This document shows positions 48,301-61,004 of a stretch of 64,000 nt of DNA, piece after piece. The DNA is taken from positions 127,598-191,597 of the forward strand of contig LUCM01002356.1 of the NCBI GenBank assembly GCA_008360955.1. The letters run 5' to 3'. Position numbers and translations under genes: made by a program. The notes under the pieces were generated by a model that had not been told where the DNA came from, ran no database searches, and saw only the letters and a program-made list of their open reading frames with translations. Position 1 is the stretch's first letter. Each line of letters starts with the position of its first letter. This stretch comes from Fasciolopsis buskii (Eukaryota > Platyhelminthes > Trematoda > Plagiorchiida > Fasciolidae).

Positions 48301-51300
48301 TCAAAGCAGCTGTTCACATTCATCCAGATTAATTCTGGGACCAATTTTTCAGCAGTTTTTCACTGAGACACGAACATGACCACGGCCAAACGTCCTCGAA
48401 GACATTGGACTATCTCAGTCTTAGATCCATTTTAGCCCCAATATTAGTGCTAATGGCAACTGCCTAAAGGATAGTGATTGATTGCCAAAACGTCAATTGT
48501 TTTGTGAACAAAATGTTAAATTGTTGCAGTATCAGACATGGGGGGCCCACTATGCAAGAGCATCTTTGATGTTCCGGTGCTGTTTAATGGCGGAGGTCGT
48601 CGAGATCACAAATCACGTTACCGCGGATAGCAATCAATTTTCAGACGAGGGTGAATTGGCCAATTAGGCAAAGTGTCAATTGCACGATGTGAACTAATTT
48701 GGGAGCCAACGATGAAGGAGTTCCTGCATCCTCAACTGAGTTCAAACTGCAAAGGCCTCAACATGCGTGGGAATAGGCCGATGTGATATTTTGATGCACT
48801 CGGGAGTCTGTGTAAACTTCGGCAAGGCTACTGATACCTTGTTAAAGATCAGAAAAAACGAACTGGGGTAGACGACCGGGCCTGATGGTAGCATTAACCT
48901 GGATTGTTACATGCTGAACAAACTGGGCCTTACTTTGCTTCGACATCCGGAGACCCGCCCACTTTTGCCCTTTTTCTGTTGATTTTTCTTTTTTCTTTCC
49001 TCGCTCGCCTTTTTACTTATTTTCGGTGAAACAATGCGAAAAGCACGGATACCATTAAATAAGGCACTAGCAAAATCCAATTTTGTGAGAGGGCACAGCT
49101 ACCAAGTCGGTGGTTTCAGCTAGCGCTGAAAAGGCTAGACACTAGGCTACCCCTACCGATAATCGGCAACTTAGAATGATGGATTGAATAAGCAAACGTT
49201 CGGCATAAGCCGTGTCTAGTCGATCTTTACTGATTCATAGTCAACTTGGAAATATATGACTGCGCGACATACTGCGTCTTATGAAGGCTGACAGACGTGA
49301 ACTCTGACGATGGTTACCGGACCGGAAGACCACCGCGAATGATCATCAACTGTTCGGAGATGCTACTGCAAAAAGAAGGCCGGATTTGCATGGATACGGT
49401 TAAGCAACCGTACATTTTTTACCTGACAGTGATGCTTTTCAACACCCTGCTCTTAAGCTTATCTCGGATATAGATAACCACTTCTCCTGGCACTTTTCTC
49501 TCGATGCTTTTATCCGTTCATCTTATCACAGGAGGACAGAACAACCCAATAACATAACTAAGAAGCTGAGTGCTTAAACGGAGGTACTGCTTTGAACAAC
49601 TGTTTTACAGGGCATCACAAATTTCCAACAGAAATCAGTAACAAACAAAGCCCTGACAAGCTCTGGCCGACCCCACAGTAAGGCTTTCTTGGGTTCAACA
49701 AGATTTCGTGTCAAATCACTATAACTCAGAGCAGATGCTGTGTGATTTTAAGTGGGAGTCAAGTGAGCGCAGCCGTGTGAGCCATTCAGCAAACTTTAAC
49801 ACTATTCGCTTTCGCACAACCAAAGACCCAGTGAATAATGTACCTAAAGCTGCCGCGGAAGTGTTCAGGGTCCAAACGGAGGGCTCTATCCTACAGCTTT
49901 CCTATCTGTCGATCCCCAGGTTAAGGCCTAAAATCATTAAGAAATCACCCGTTCTGCGTCCCATCAAATGTCCTCTTGAATGGCTCTTTGATCTTACTAC
50001 TCAGTATGAAGTCCAACAACAGTGCAATTATATTCAGACCCCGCTCTTAACGCTGAAAATCCAAGTTTACAATGTCTTTAATCAAATAATGGCCTGCAAG
50101 CCTCACTCGCGCTGGTTCAAATTCGACGTCATCCGATGATTTCATCTTATTGTCAAGGCACAGTTGCTAGTTTGTATAATCAATGCGCATATCAGTCGTA
50201 AAGTAGGAGAAACCCACGCAAGTTATTGATATCTTGTCGTGAACATGTCACAATGAATCACAACTTTTCGGGCACAGTCATTTTTCACACTACTCTCGCC
50301 AGCCTCCCTTTCTAAAAAAATCCATTGTTGGTCCCCGCTCACAACCTAGGGAACCCGTTGCTATCCTCACAAATTATGGGCTAACCCTAACTCAGTGGTC
50401 TCATTCGAACATGATGAACGATAAGAATTTGCTGCTGCTGGGCGACTGGCTACCACTACTTACCTAACATCCTCAAATAATGATAATAATATTATTAATA
50501 ATAATGGGCTTATTTCTCGAAATTCGAGAGTCAGGCGCAAGGCAAGATCAAATTTACACAAAAATGGCGCAGTGAAAATCGTAAAACAAAAATTTGGTAG
50601 TGAAAATGCAGTGTCTGTGCTCTCATGAACATAACCTGCAATAAAGTGGACCAATCACGAGTTTTTTGGCTTTAAATCAGAGCTAGATAATCCATCGTCG
50701 AAACTTTCTGGATTTGACCATGAGTCGCTCATTGCGAATCGATCCATGTTTAAACGCATCAACGGTGCGTATCGCCGGCGCATAAGTTGGCTGGGAAGAA
50801 ATGGTAGGTGTTGTCAAGTGGCCGGGTTTATCAAAAATCGGGAGAATTATATGGTAAAGATGAAGATCAATACGGATGTAGTAACGGGATGGAGAAGAGT
50901 CGAAATGACACTGGATATCATATAAGGTGGATGGAGAATGTTAAGTAACAACATTGAATGGTCAAAATAATGCTTAAAATAAAACAGCAGGAAACCTTCA
51001 GTGTTGCATCAAACAATTTACGGGACGAATATATACGAAGAATTGTGGAGGGAGAGACAATGGAACTTACAAAAATGGTCACTGGACTTGCGGCCGGGAG
51101 CGGATTGTGATTTGTGGCAGGAAGAAAACCAGTACGTTAAGGATTTCCAGTCAATCCTTAAATACACTTGTCGTGAATGAGCTGTTGTTCTTGTTTAATA
51201 TCGGAGATCCTGGTGTTCTGTAGCGGTAGGGGTCTGGAAGTTGCGGATTTGCGTGACCTTTCAACAGTGTTGGTAACTAGTTGGCCAATCGTAATGGTTC

Positions 51301-52685
51301 CCCAGAGATGGTACACCCGGGGCGGTCATTAGCGTGGCTTCGCTTGCCTTAGGGTTGCGCGGCCAGGTACCGGAGCGGCAGATTATCAGCTTCCTAAAGG
51401 GGAAAGAAAACCAGGGCAAGGGATAGAGTGTAGCTTTCGTCGATAGTTTGCGTTGCATATGTGGTCCTTGGCGGGCCTGCAGAAGAGCCAGAGAGAGAGT
51501 GGCAGTCTGGAATTTGTTCCATCTGGCGTTACAGTGAGTAAACAAAAAGTGGGAACAGTGATAACAGTCAGTCCCTTTCGAAGATTACAGAGATCAGACA
51601 ACTGTCATAAAACATGCAGGAGGTTGTTTCCGTTGACGAAACGTGTGCGACGAACATCGGCTGTTTTCACCCTATGGAGCATATGGCTCAGTCAGTCCTG
51701 TGCTTTATGGTCCTTATTTGAAACGCGTTCCTATTCATCTTCCGACATCTTCGCAAATGCAGATTACAGTGGTCTGATAGGACGGTCAGCGCAATAGTTA
51801 GGGAATAAAGTCACCATTTGTTCTGCTTGTGGAACACTTCGGGTCTATGGGCCTGGTGTACATGCTACGGGGTGTCAATTATAACTGATCATGTGGTCTA
51901 CCGCCGATGTTTACTGCCTCCAGTTGCCAAGAAAGGGCATAACTAAATGGCTCGCGGTTGACAGTGTGGGCTGGATTATGGAACAGGATTTGTTGCGAGA
52001 AATCGTAGAAAGAAGAGATGGGGAAGCATAAGAAAACTAGGATCGGTAATTTGTGTTTGAACAGGACGACAGCAACTTGTACCACATAGTAGTTTCAGTA
52101 AGCTTGCAAGAATATTTAAGAAAGAAGAACGACGGCAGTTGTTATAAACGTCAGCATACGTACCAGGTGTGCGGTTGGGGGAACCGGGACACGTTGAAAA
52201 ATAGAGGGGTGGGTGGTGAAGCACAAGTGGATAGTCCGATGAGCTACTTCCCCAGGCCGTCCAACAAAGTAGCCAAAAGCTTATCTACCGAACAAGGGCG
52301 GTGTGGGGTTTCCCCTTTCGCAGGGTCAGGTCTGGGCTGATGGCATACATATCCATTGTAGAAGGGGGCCCATTCCTTCGCAAACCGAGTGTGCTTTAGT
52401 TGCTGGGGTCAGCCTGATCCAGCAGAGAATTTTTCTTTTTTTCTAACAGAGGAATGGTTGGGCCCATATATTTACTTTCCATGGTTCCTCCACCTGACCT
52501 TAATTTTCCTCGTTGCTTTTTTCGCAACTGCTGGGGATGGTCTGTTTTTCCCACATTCGACGATGCTGAAGCAAACCTGTTGCAGTCATTTGGGTTTTCG
52601 CACGGACTAAAGAAACAAGAGTGGGGATAAGCAAGCACACGGAGGATGGTAGTTTATGCCGTAAAATGCAGACCTGTACGTGGGG
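48301..52685. other. Mostly unassigned DNA with a possible RT fragment
   Basis: At about 48850-48945 plus, LLKIRKNELG-stop-TTGPDGS followed by MLNKLGLTLL resembles the KxxKxPGPDGI opening of a non-LTR RT; support stops there. The frame 49708-50139 plus (143 codons, begins at GTG) has a globular-looking composition but no recognised domain. An (AAT)n microsatellite lies at 50475-50507. The part from about 50400 to 52600 is G/A-rich on plus, with overlapping short frames on both strands and nothing identified. Confidence 0.4.
50475..50507. repeat. AAT microsatellite
   Basis: Impure run of AAT and ATT units with a central palindrome AATAATATTATT. Confidence 0.7.
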
Positions 52686-52689
52686 CTTC

Positions 52690-52860
52690 GTCATCGTCAA
52701 CGCCTTGTCTTGCCCTCATTAGCGAGTGCTGCTTGAAACTTGCTGATGTGGACTTGTGTTGCATTAGCGAATCACATCTGTGAGAAGAGGACAGATTTTC
52801 CTTTTTTATAAATGTAACTAGGCTGGGTACTTAAGGGAAAGGGGTCTACCTGATTCACAT
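52690..52860 (+). mobile_element. Short endonuclease-like LINE fragment
   Basis: The plus-strand reading ECCLKLADVDLCCISESHL followed by EEDRFSFF resembles the early part of a LINE AP-endonuclease. Family versions read xxLxxxxxDVxxITExxLxxxDxxxF, with the catalytic Glu inside ISES. It is brief, ends at a frame change, and faces opposite to the CR1-D remnant next to it. The assignment rests on one motif. Confidence 0.4.
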
Positions 52861-52999
52861 TAACAGGTTACTTGGAAGCAAGATGAGTAGGTGGGAAGAG
52901 TGAAAAGAACCTCGAATGTGTTCTCTGATGAAATGTCTACGAAGAGAGAAACTAGTTCCGGCAATACCCAGCATAACGACAGGATCCTCCACGTTGGCA

Positions 53000-55900
53000 G
53001 AGTTAATCAGGTGCAGATAAATCTATGGGAAAAGGAATCAGGGGTAAGAAGACCGATATAAGGAGGGTTAATCGCGGTTATAGCTGTCATAGAATCCAGC
53101 ATCCTTCTGATGTCACGGATCTTAATGTTATTTAGTGTTGTTGGCTGAGATCTAGGTTTTTGAGACTTTACTGTAGTATTTGTTACAACCTTATCCAAAC
53201 TTCGTACGCCCCAGCATCTGAGAGATAAGGATCGTATATACGAATAATGGTCTGAACAGTCAGTAGTTTCCGGACATCGTTTTGAAGGCAATGTTAGACT
53301 GATGGAGCAATGAATTCCTCAAAAAACAATATTTCACAATAAACAGGCCCGACTTAGGGTTGGCTAATAATAAAAACTTAAGTGGTAGGGTGACCAGCGT
53401 AGTACCCAGAAGCATGAGTGTTAATGGGAAAGCGAGGACGACATATCCATGGCATTTGCACGTCTGCCAGATAAAAAGCGCTAGGCCTAGTGGTGGGCCA
53501 GGTGTAGGCCTCGGAACGCAATCTCCGACACTAACAAAACTCTGCTGCTTGAGCTACACGCTTTCCAGGTCTGTTTTGTTGCTTGTTTATAATAAAATGT
53601 ATTTAGAGCATCTTGGTGCTCACATTTCACGTTCATTTTACGCGCGTGAATTATCCTGGACAGGATTATGAAGTTTCGCATTTTCATTCTTTGACCAGCA
53701 TGCATACACAGTTTAACTCACTTCTGCACGTCCCACTGGAATAGTTTTAATCATTCATCGTCATAGGCAAAATATTCCAGTTCACCGCTCTTCATTGTAA
53801 TATATCACACCATCCAAACTCGTGGGCTTGAAACTTCACTCGAATATCCTCACTTAAGTCCCCAATTCGTCGGAAAATTGCCAAAGCTCCGAGCAAAGAC
53901 TTTGGGTATTTCGGCGCACACGCGCTACATTCCGCGGCGCTTCACAAAATCCATATTCCATCTAGAAAAATCTTCTATTAATTTGCAGTAATCGAACATT
54001 CCAGTGCATCTTTGGCTAAGACCGTTTCAATTTGCCGATCGAGCATCCAGGCATGCCTGACGATGTCAATCAAAACTACGCTCACTTATTGTTAACATCA
54101 CCGTTGCTATCTTATCCGACAAAATGTGGTCTGACTGAATACACCATGAAAGATATCCAAGAACCTGTCGCAATAAATCAGTAGCTCTTAAAAGCGATGT
54201 CGTTTTAGTTCGCAAAAATCTTTAACCAGTTAGTTGGTACTCTGTCTAAAGTTCCGTAGGGCTTTCCATACAAAATTCTCCCTGTTGAAAAATTGAAGTG
54301 ACCTTCTCCTCTGGCCACAAATATTGTTATAGCACCAAGGGTGCGTCTTCGAACCATTTCTCGTTTTCGGGGGGTCAACCATTTTTATAATCCAGGCATG
54401 TGGTATGGTGCTGGCAGTACACATCGGTTTTGAAGAGTTCTCCTAAAATTTTGGGTTTCAACGAGGGTCATCACTCCTGGAAATTACCACTCTGACGGCA
54501 TCTGCAACTGAACAAACGGTGAGACCAACCTGCCTTGCAGGGAACAGGGTGTGAGGCTTGCAATAGCTAAGCCCACTGGAGCTGTCCGGGGATTAGAACT
54601 GTCGTTTGCCAGCTGCATTGTCAAGACTCGTGGGAAGAGTATTTGAGTGAACAGCATTGTGTGCCCATCGGGAAAAGATATATCATGAGACAGCTGCCAG
54701 CACTGCACATAAGGCACATTAGTCCAAATCATTCTTTGTGGCACCTAAACCCGAGTCAGATCCGGAAGTATCAGACAGGGACGTGAGAGCATTTGGTGAC
54801 CCTGTGCCAAGCTGAAAAATGCTTTTTACAAGAACAGCAGTATGGACTCAAGTTACTTGGGTAAGTGGGTCCAACAAGGGGCGGACTAAGCGTGAGAGAT
54901 AAGTACAGAACAGAAGGAAGCGCCTTCCTGGGGTGGAGCACTGAGTGGCCACTGCGTCTTCCCACCTGGGGCCGACCGACTTATTATGGTAATTTCATCA
55001 ATTTTGATCAAGATTCTAGGAAACGAACAGAACACAGAGGCGTAGGTTGCAAGTTCTCAGCCCCTAGGTATTCGCCCTTCTTGAGCCAAAGACACGATCG
55101 TAGTTGATCGGCATGGGTTTCCAGGGGAAAATGAGAATCGCCTGCATCCCGCCACCTGTGGTATTAGACTAACGCACAACGTAGGATTAGAAAAAGCACG
55201 GAACTCCCTGAGAAACACTTGGTCGGCAATTCCGATATCGGTGGAGTCAAGTGATGATTTTGCCAGAAGTGGCGGCGCCAGTGCATATGATGTCAGCATC
55301 ACGTAGTTCTTGGTTTACCGCAGCAAAGTAGATGCAGGGTGGACGTAAGTAGGCGGAGGGACACAGAAGCTTCTTCCAATATGGTGGCTGGAAATACCCT
55401 CGCGGAGAAACGGCCCCAGACCAGCAACTCACACCCAAGCTTCTCCGGAAAGTGTGATGCTTGAAGATTTATCAGATGGGACACTTCAAAGCTGCCTGCA
55501 GTTGGAGGAGAAGACAAGGCTTTAAATGGTCGCAGCATTCAAAAGAGGTCTCAAACCTCCACTAGACTTGATCACTATGCAACGGTCCCCAGGAAGACAA
55601 GTCATGCAAAATCGCTCGGGTATTTGTGCCAGAAGCCAAACGGTGTCAGGGATAGAATGAAGAAGTGGGTGGTGGAAAACGGAAGCATTGTGTGGCTGCT
55701 TCACGAAGGCTAGGCAACCACCTCTACGATTTGATCTATCGGTTTGGAAGGGCGTATAACCCGCCAGTAAAAAAGACGGAGTGGAGCTGTGGTCTGTTAA
55801 CCAATTTTCTGTTACCAAGATAATATTGTAAGAGTTTTTAGCTGCTAACAGTCTCAGTTTCCTTACTTTATGAGTCAGTGGGCGGAAGTTCATGGGGAGT

Positions 55901-57085
55901 AGGAAAAATTCACCGGAACACCTAAGTTTGCGTGATAACCAGGAGGTGGGTTCGGCGGGGGTCAAATAATCAACGGATACACTACGGGATCGGGTATTGC
56001 ATAGCTGTGGCAAGGGAGTAAATTCAGTAGAGTTAGGTATATTGGCCGGCGAGAAACTATCTCCGTTATAGACCAAGTTGATGGAAGAGACTTGGGAGTT
56101 AATGAGCCGGTGGTCAGAGGATTCCGGCGTGGAGGGTGTGGTGTCGGTGGGGGTGGGACCGTGATAGACGGCCGAATTGTGGCGTTGTCACGGCGGAACT
56201 AGCAATCTAAGGGTTAGTGAGGAGGGAGCTATGAGAAAAGCCGGAGAAAAAGCCGGCTAGTAGGTATGCGCATGAACTTTTGGGGACAGAAGTTACTTCT
56301 GGAATTTGCAGGAGTCAGGACAGCAGTGTCTTCTAGCGGGGGCAACTGGGGTAAGCGCTGGGCAAGAGAGGGTTGGGCAATTGGTCTCATGATAGATTGT
56401 GGCAAAATACAGTTACCTAAAGTTTGCCAGGTAGCCTGGGGTGAACCAGAGATAAATCGTGCAAATTTATGACAATACCGGTTATTGTAGTGAGGATCTG
56501 GGCATGCAGTGCTACGAAAGGCGCATTGGAGTGGCGGGAATGCAACTAATTAGCGTTGACTAGTAAGTGGGTGAAAGTAGGGACGATAATCGGCAGGCCC
56601 TTAATAAGAAGGGACATTAGTATCATGCTGGTGTGGCAACTGTGTTACCGAATGAGAGTGGAGGCGTGAATAATGTGGGCCATTAACTCGTGATTGTAGG
56701 CGGCGGTTAGTTGGCTTTCGTGAGCTTGTGGACCTTCCGGTTTATCAGAGCTCATGCCGGGATGGCTTGCTCGAGTTGGCTGTGCCGAAAGTGTCAGACA
56801 GTCGAGATCTATGAACAGTTTGACCCATTGGATTAATAGGATGGCTAATGAAATGTGGGGCTTTGTGGCTAGTTGAACAGGTCACTGGTATGCGCTTCCT
56901 GCGGAATTTAACTGTTTTTGGCTGGGTGCCATGCTGTTGATTGACGGAAGGACGAGGAAGCGCTAGAGTGCGTATCTGGGGTGGGGCATATGCCAAGCGG
57001 TTGATATTAGCCCGAGAAGACATCGGTGGGACGGCATTCATCTGCGTCGTTATATCGTTAGTGCCCATTGTTCGAATTCCACGCC
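53000..57085 (-). mobile_element. CR1/Jockey-like non-LTR retrotransposon remnant (CR1-D): 5' region, endonuclease, linker
   Basis: On the minus strand a Pro/Ser/Thr-rich frame (57068-56745) and further biased sequence lead into the 184-codon ORF 56076-55522. That ORF carries the AP-endonuclease start: LLPMNFRPL with Asn63, IILVTENWLTD with the catalytic Glu90, then RSNRRGGCLAFV. Below 55522 the reading is frameshifted; GRFSAR near 55410 may be the GDFNAP box. At about 54424-54230, HPWCYNNICGQRRR and ENFVWKALRNFR match the linker between endonuclease and RT. At about 53140-53060, NNIKIRDIRRMLDSM resembles the pre-RT helix. The catalytic RT half is not found below 53000, so the element is 3'-truncated or too decayed to read. 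Confidence 0.78.
55522..56076 (-). pseudogene. AP-endonuclease domain of CR1-D
   Basis: This is the one long open frame of CR1-D (184 codons). Residues 1-57 form the low-complexity lead-in. Residues 58-130 hold the conserved N-terminal endonuclease core: NFRPL, ILVTENW and RRGGCLAFVK. In active elements this domain nicks target DNA to prime reverse transcription. The C-terminal catalytic GDFN, SDH and related boxes are missing from this frame, so the product would be inactive. Confidence 0.8.
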
Positions 57086-57364
57086 AATGGATTCAGATAG
57101 ACGCCAATTCAAAAGCATAAGCAAATGTCGCAGAATTAGAATAAATAATAATCAGTACCTCAACGTCGTTAGCTTCCTTCAGACTGGTTAATTCCATATA
57201 TATATATGACGGAATAAGAAGCCCGTCCGACTGGCCCACTACCTGTAGGTGAGGCGCCAGAAAGCGGCTTCCCCCGCAACGGATATCGGTAAGTTAAAAT
57301 TCTAGCCGGCGTTCAAATCGACCCTTGATTCCGTCTAACCTCCACCGCCAACATTGACTACTAA

Positions 57365-57850
57365 TGCAGATTAACATGGATTATTTCCTCCGATCGCCTG
57401 TTTAACCAAACTTTGACTACCCAGCGCGGTTGCCGTTTGCGCGTTGCTCAAGCATGCACCTACTAACATGTGCACAAACCCCTACAGCCTCTGATTTACT
57501 TTTCGTTGTGCCGGTCGATTGTCTGAGTTGTCCGTGCTACAATCGCACACAGCCAACCAAATGGGAATACACAAATGCTCGAAACGGTTTAGGACCAGTA
57601 GTAGTAATATGAGACCTGCATTATTACAACCGGTCTTACAAAAGTTTTGAGCCTGACCTGATTGGCTGGTCATTTGAGTTACTATTCTTTTTGCTGACGC
57701 TTTGTTTGGCGTTCTTCCACATGAATAAATTTTGCCGTTTTCTTTCGTCGCCGAAAGCTCTTTCGTGTTGATTTTTACAAGCTTATTTCTCCTATCGGTT
57801 GCTTCCAGCATGTTCCATTCACGCCGTTTATTCTCCAAATATGGTGCCAT
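57365..57850 (+). repeat. Candidate 5' LTR of the gypsy element
   Basis: It begins TGCAGATTAACATGG, which aligns with TGTAGCGAAACATCG at 61005. The best block, 57500-57549, matches 61118-61167 at about 40 of 50 bases (TCGTTGT, GGTCGA, TCCGT, TACAAT and GCACA shared in order). The right border is uncertain because similarity fades after about 57700. Confidence 0.5.
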
Positions 57851-58019
57851 GTCCATGGAACGGGAACCATCACCAGACCCAAACAATGGGGGCTCTAAAT
57901 TATCATACATCTTCCTTCACGCCGTCCGACCCCCAACTCTAGTTTACCTTGGTTGAACTGGAGCTAAAAAATTAAAAGATAACTAGCGACGTCCTCCACT
58001 TTGGAAAGGTTGCTGCCCT

Positions 58020-58640
58020 TCTTCCTCTAGATGTACCCCTTCAGTTTATGGACGTCATAGTATCTTCGCTTTGTTTTGCAGTGTTAAAGGAGGCTTTTGC
58101 AAATCCGATTGCCCCTGTGGAAGACCAATGCGTCCGAAAGCTGCCACAAATTTTTCAGGTCGTTAAATAGGAAACCCTTGAATTTGTCGCGGGAAATTCT
58201 GAGTCACACAAGCGCACCGTTCGGCGACGACCATGGAGACGTGGCTTCAATGACTCCCGCCACATTTACCTTCTTCGCTTAGTTCTACCCGTAAGTATTC
58301 ACTGGAGGAAGCAGCAGAAATCGCTGATGACATGTCGCGCGGCAGCCCAGGTGTCTCAGCAGTAAGCACATTCTCTTCCCCCGGAGCCGCATTCACAGTC
58401 TCACGGAGCGAATTAACAACCATCTTGATGGGTATGGACGCGTTATTCTAGTGGCCGGCGACGAGATGCGTTTAGCCCGCGACAAGGCAGGATCAGCAGC
58501 CCTTCGCCAAAGCGACCCTTCCTGCCATCCGCGGAAGGTTACTGCAAGTATCGGAACCACTTCAGTGGTTTAGCAAAAACCACGCGACCCGGGGTGCGCA
58601 TTCTTAAGTAAGAAGCGAAAACTAGGTTCTCAGTTAGAAG
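58020..58640 (+). pseudogene. gag remnant of the gypsy element
   Basis: The clearest part is at about 58298-58400: SLEEAAEIADDMSRGSPGVSA, the LxELAxxADxI helix near the end of flatworm gypsy capsid proteins, followed by a serine-rich linker. YCKYRNHF near 58552-58575 may be a damaged zinc-knuckle start. The upstream capsid reading is too broken to follow. Capsid proteins of this type form the particle in which reverse transcription takes place. Confidence 0.65.
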
Positions 58641-60130
58641 TCGTGGAACACAAAGCCGGGCTATCTATCGAATGTCGCCTAAACTTCGAGGGCTTGGCAA
58701 CAAGCCGACTGTTTATGGTGAATACAGGTACCGAGGCCAGTGTAATCCCCATTAACCGAAGATTTTCACCGCTGAATCCGTAGAGACACTGCGGGCTGTA
58801 AACGGCACCGGCATCCATACGTAAGGGCATCGTTTAATTACCCTCGATCTAGGTCTGAAGCGTACATTTCTTTGGGTGTCCATTGTCACCGACATTCCGT
58901 ACCTTATTACTAACATAGACTTCTACCTGCTGGCAGATGCTCGGCGCGGGAGAATGGTAGACGTCAAACGTCGCTGAATGTTACCAGCTCATACGCCGTC
59001 GTCAACCATATCAAGCCTAAGTACGCTAAACCGCCACCCCAACAGCCGTAAAACGGGCTACTTCGCAAAAATCCGGGCATACTGTGACACACCGGTCCAA
59101 TTCCCGCTGCTCCCACCAAGGGAACTTACCATGTAGGGCTCAGAGGACCCTCAACTTTCAGTCGACAACGGCGCCTACCTCCTGACAGGTTCCGCCCAGC
59201 CAGAGCAGAATTCGACCACACGTTAGAACTTGGCATCATCCGACATTCCAGTAGTCCTTTGGCCACTCCTTGTCAAACGGTCCCTAATTCCTGCGGCAAC
59301 TGGTGACCCCGCGGAGACTTTGGAGCCCTTAACAAGGCCACCGTTCCCGATGGGCACCCGACTCCCCATATGAAGATTTCGCTCCATCGCTCACCAGTTG
59401 CAGGCTTTTTAGCTGCGTAGAGTGAGCACGAGCACACGGCAAACTACCCGTAGTTTAGCCAGACAAAGAAAATGGCGGTAACGACAACTTTTTAAACTGC
59501 TGGATTTCGCGAGGATGCATTTCGGGCTCAGCGATGCGGCTCAAGCCTTCCAAAGTCTCCTGCTGTAGTCACACGCGGTCTAGAGAATGTCTGTGTATCT
59601 CCGCGGTGTCCCAGTTGCAAGCCGCTCGGAGGAACAAGGCTCTTCTCGCTTGCTTGCTCTTTTCGATCGTCCTTGCAGGCGTGGCTTAAGGATTACCACT
59701 TTAAAATGTGAGCTTGGAAAATTAAGCGTCACAACCTAAGGACACATTGTCTCATCCTCAGGTACGGCCCGGCTGCTTGATAAGATCATTGCTATTCGGA
59801 ACTGCCCAGAGCCTCGTACCCATTGATTAGTACGTCGTTGTTTTGCACTGGTTAACCTTTGTTGGTATTTCATTCCCAACTGCGCGGAAGTAGTTGCTGC
59901 TCTCATGGACCAGTTGTGAAAAGTTAAGCGTGATTTTACGCTTCCCGAGGCCGAAAGCGAGCATTCACTCCCGTTAAAGGTGCCATCACCAAAATGCCTC
60001 CAATCATAGCCCGACCGCTTAACAGCCATCGTTCTGATGACCGACGTCCCAGAGACTTCAGTCGCAGCTGTACTTCAAAAGTACACCGTCGATTCTTGGG
60101 TGCCCTTTGTAAGAGTGTACAACGGTCTTC
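58640..60130 (+). pseudogene. pol remnant of the gypsy element: protease, RT and RNase H
   Basis: Protease: LFMVNTGTEASVIP (58711-58752), in which the catalytic Asp-Thr-Gly is changed to Asn-Thr-Gly. RT: AEFDHTLELGIIRHSSSPLA (59204-59263), then RGDFGALNKATVPDGHPTPH (59309-59370), MAVTTTF, DFARMHFGLSDAAQAFQSLL (about 59503-59562) and VYLRGVPVAS, where the family has VYLDDLLVAS. LLALFDRPCRRGLRITTLKC follows. Connection and RNase H: LLDKIIAIRNCPEPRTH (about 59771-59821) and VLMTDVPETSVAAVLQKY (60030-60085), with the first RNase H Asp in MTD. Stops and at least two frameshifts are present. Sequence from 60130 to 60700 could hold integrase debris but is unreadable to me. Confidence 0.88.
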
Positions 60131-60992
60131 TCTCCTCCCATTAGTCTCTCCCTCCTGGTCAATTCCAGCCCCAAGCAGCGCTGACCATGGAGTCTCGCGG
60201 TAGAGACAAAGACAACCCTACCGATCAACCTGGAATTGTGGGATATGCAACCAGGCATAGGAGCCGCAAGATAAACCAATCCGTTCGTTTTTCTGATATT
60301 GGTACTTTTTTCACATCAGACTTTTGAATACTCCCCCGTTTGTAAATGTATAACCTACTTCGCAGGATACCGCATGTTTGTTGCGATGATCCATGCCCCC
60401 ATGGACACGTCACCTCCCTGTTACGCCAGAAAAGGTAGCACCGAGCGCTGTTGGATGTCCTCCACAAATTCGAACATACGCCAGTGCAGAGAAACACTGT
60501 TTCGAGAAGTTTTTGCTTTACCTTTTCTCAGAAGGATCCTCAGGGCCGAGGCGGCTCTGCTGACTCCGGCACGTCAACCATCATTCCCTGGTCGAAATCA
60601 TGCACTCACCAGAGGGCGAAGGGAACTAGAGGTGAGACACTCGTTTTCAGCCCCTTCTGGCGAATATTCTAGATGAAGGTGAGACCTGTGGGCATGGGAC
60701 GCGGTCAAATTCAACGTTTTTCTTGGAGAACATCGGACGGGCAGCTCGGCTGCAGCGATGTTGGCGGCAGCTAGGCCGGGAGATCACACCTCCCGCGTTC
60801 ACCTCTTAATGGTGTTTTTGGGTTTGGGTGTCCGGCGCACGGTCAGCTCCCAAATATTAACACCCGCGGGACCACCGAAAGAACGGCCCATTATTTCTCC
60901 ATAGGCAAGCGATGCCAAGACCCCAATACACCCGCAAGTTTCCGGGTTTGTTTCGCATGCCCCCAATTGATGCCCTTCCCCGACGGTATTCT

Positions 60993-61001
60993 AGGGGGAG
61001 G
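60993..61001 (+). other. Polypurine tract of the gypsy element
   Basis: AGGGGGAGG sits three bases before the TGTAGCG start of the 3' LTR. This is the normal place for the plus-strand primer of LTR elements. The sequence just before it (AMPRPQYTRKFPGLF) looks like the basic tail of the gypsy polyprotein. Confidence 0.6.
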
Positions 61002-61004
61002 CCT

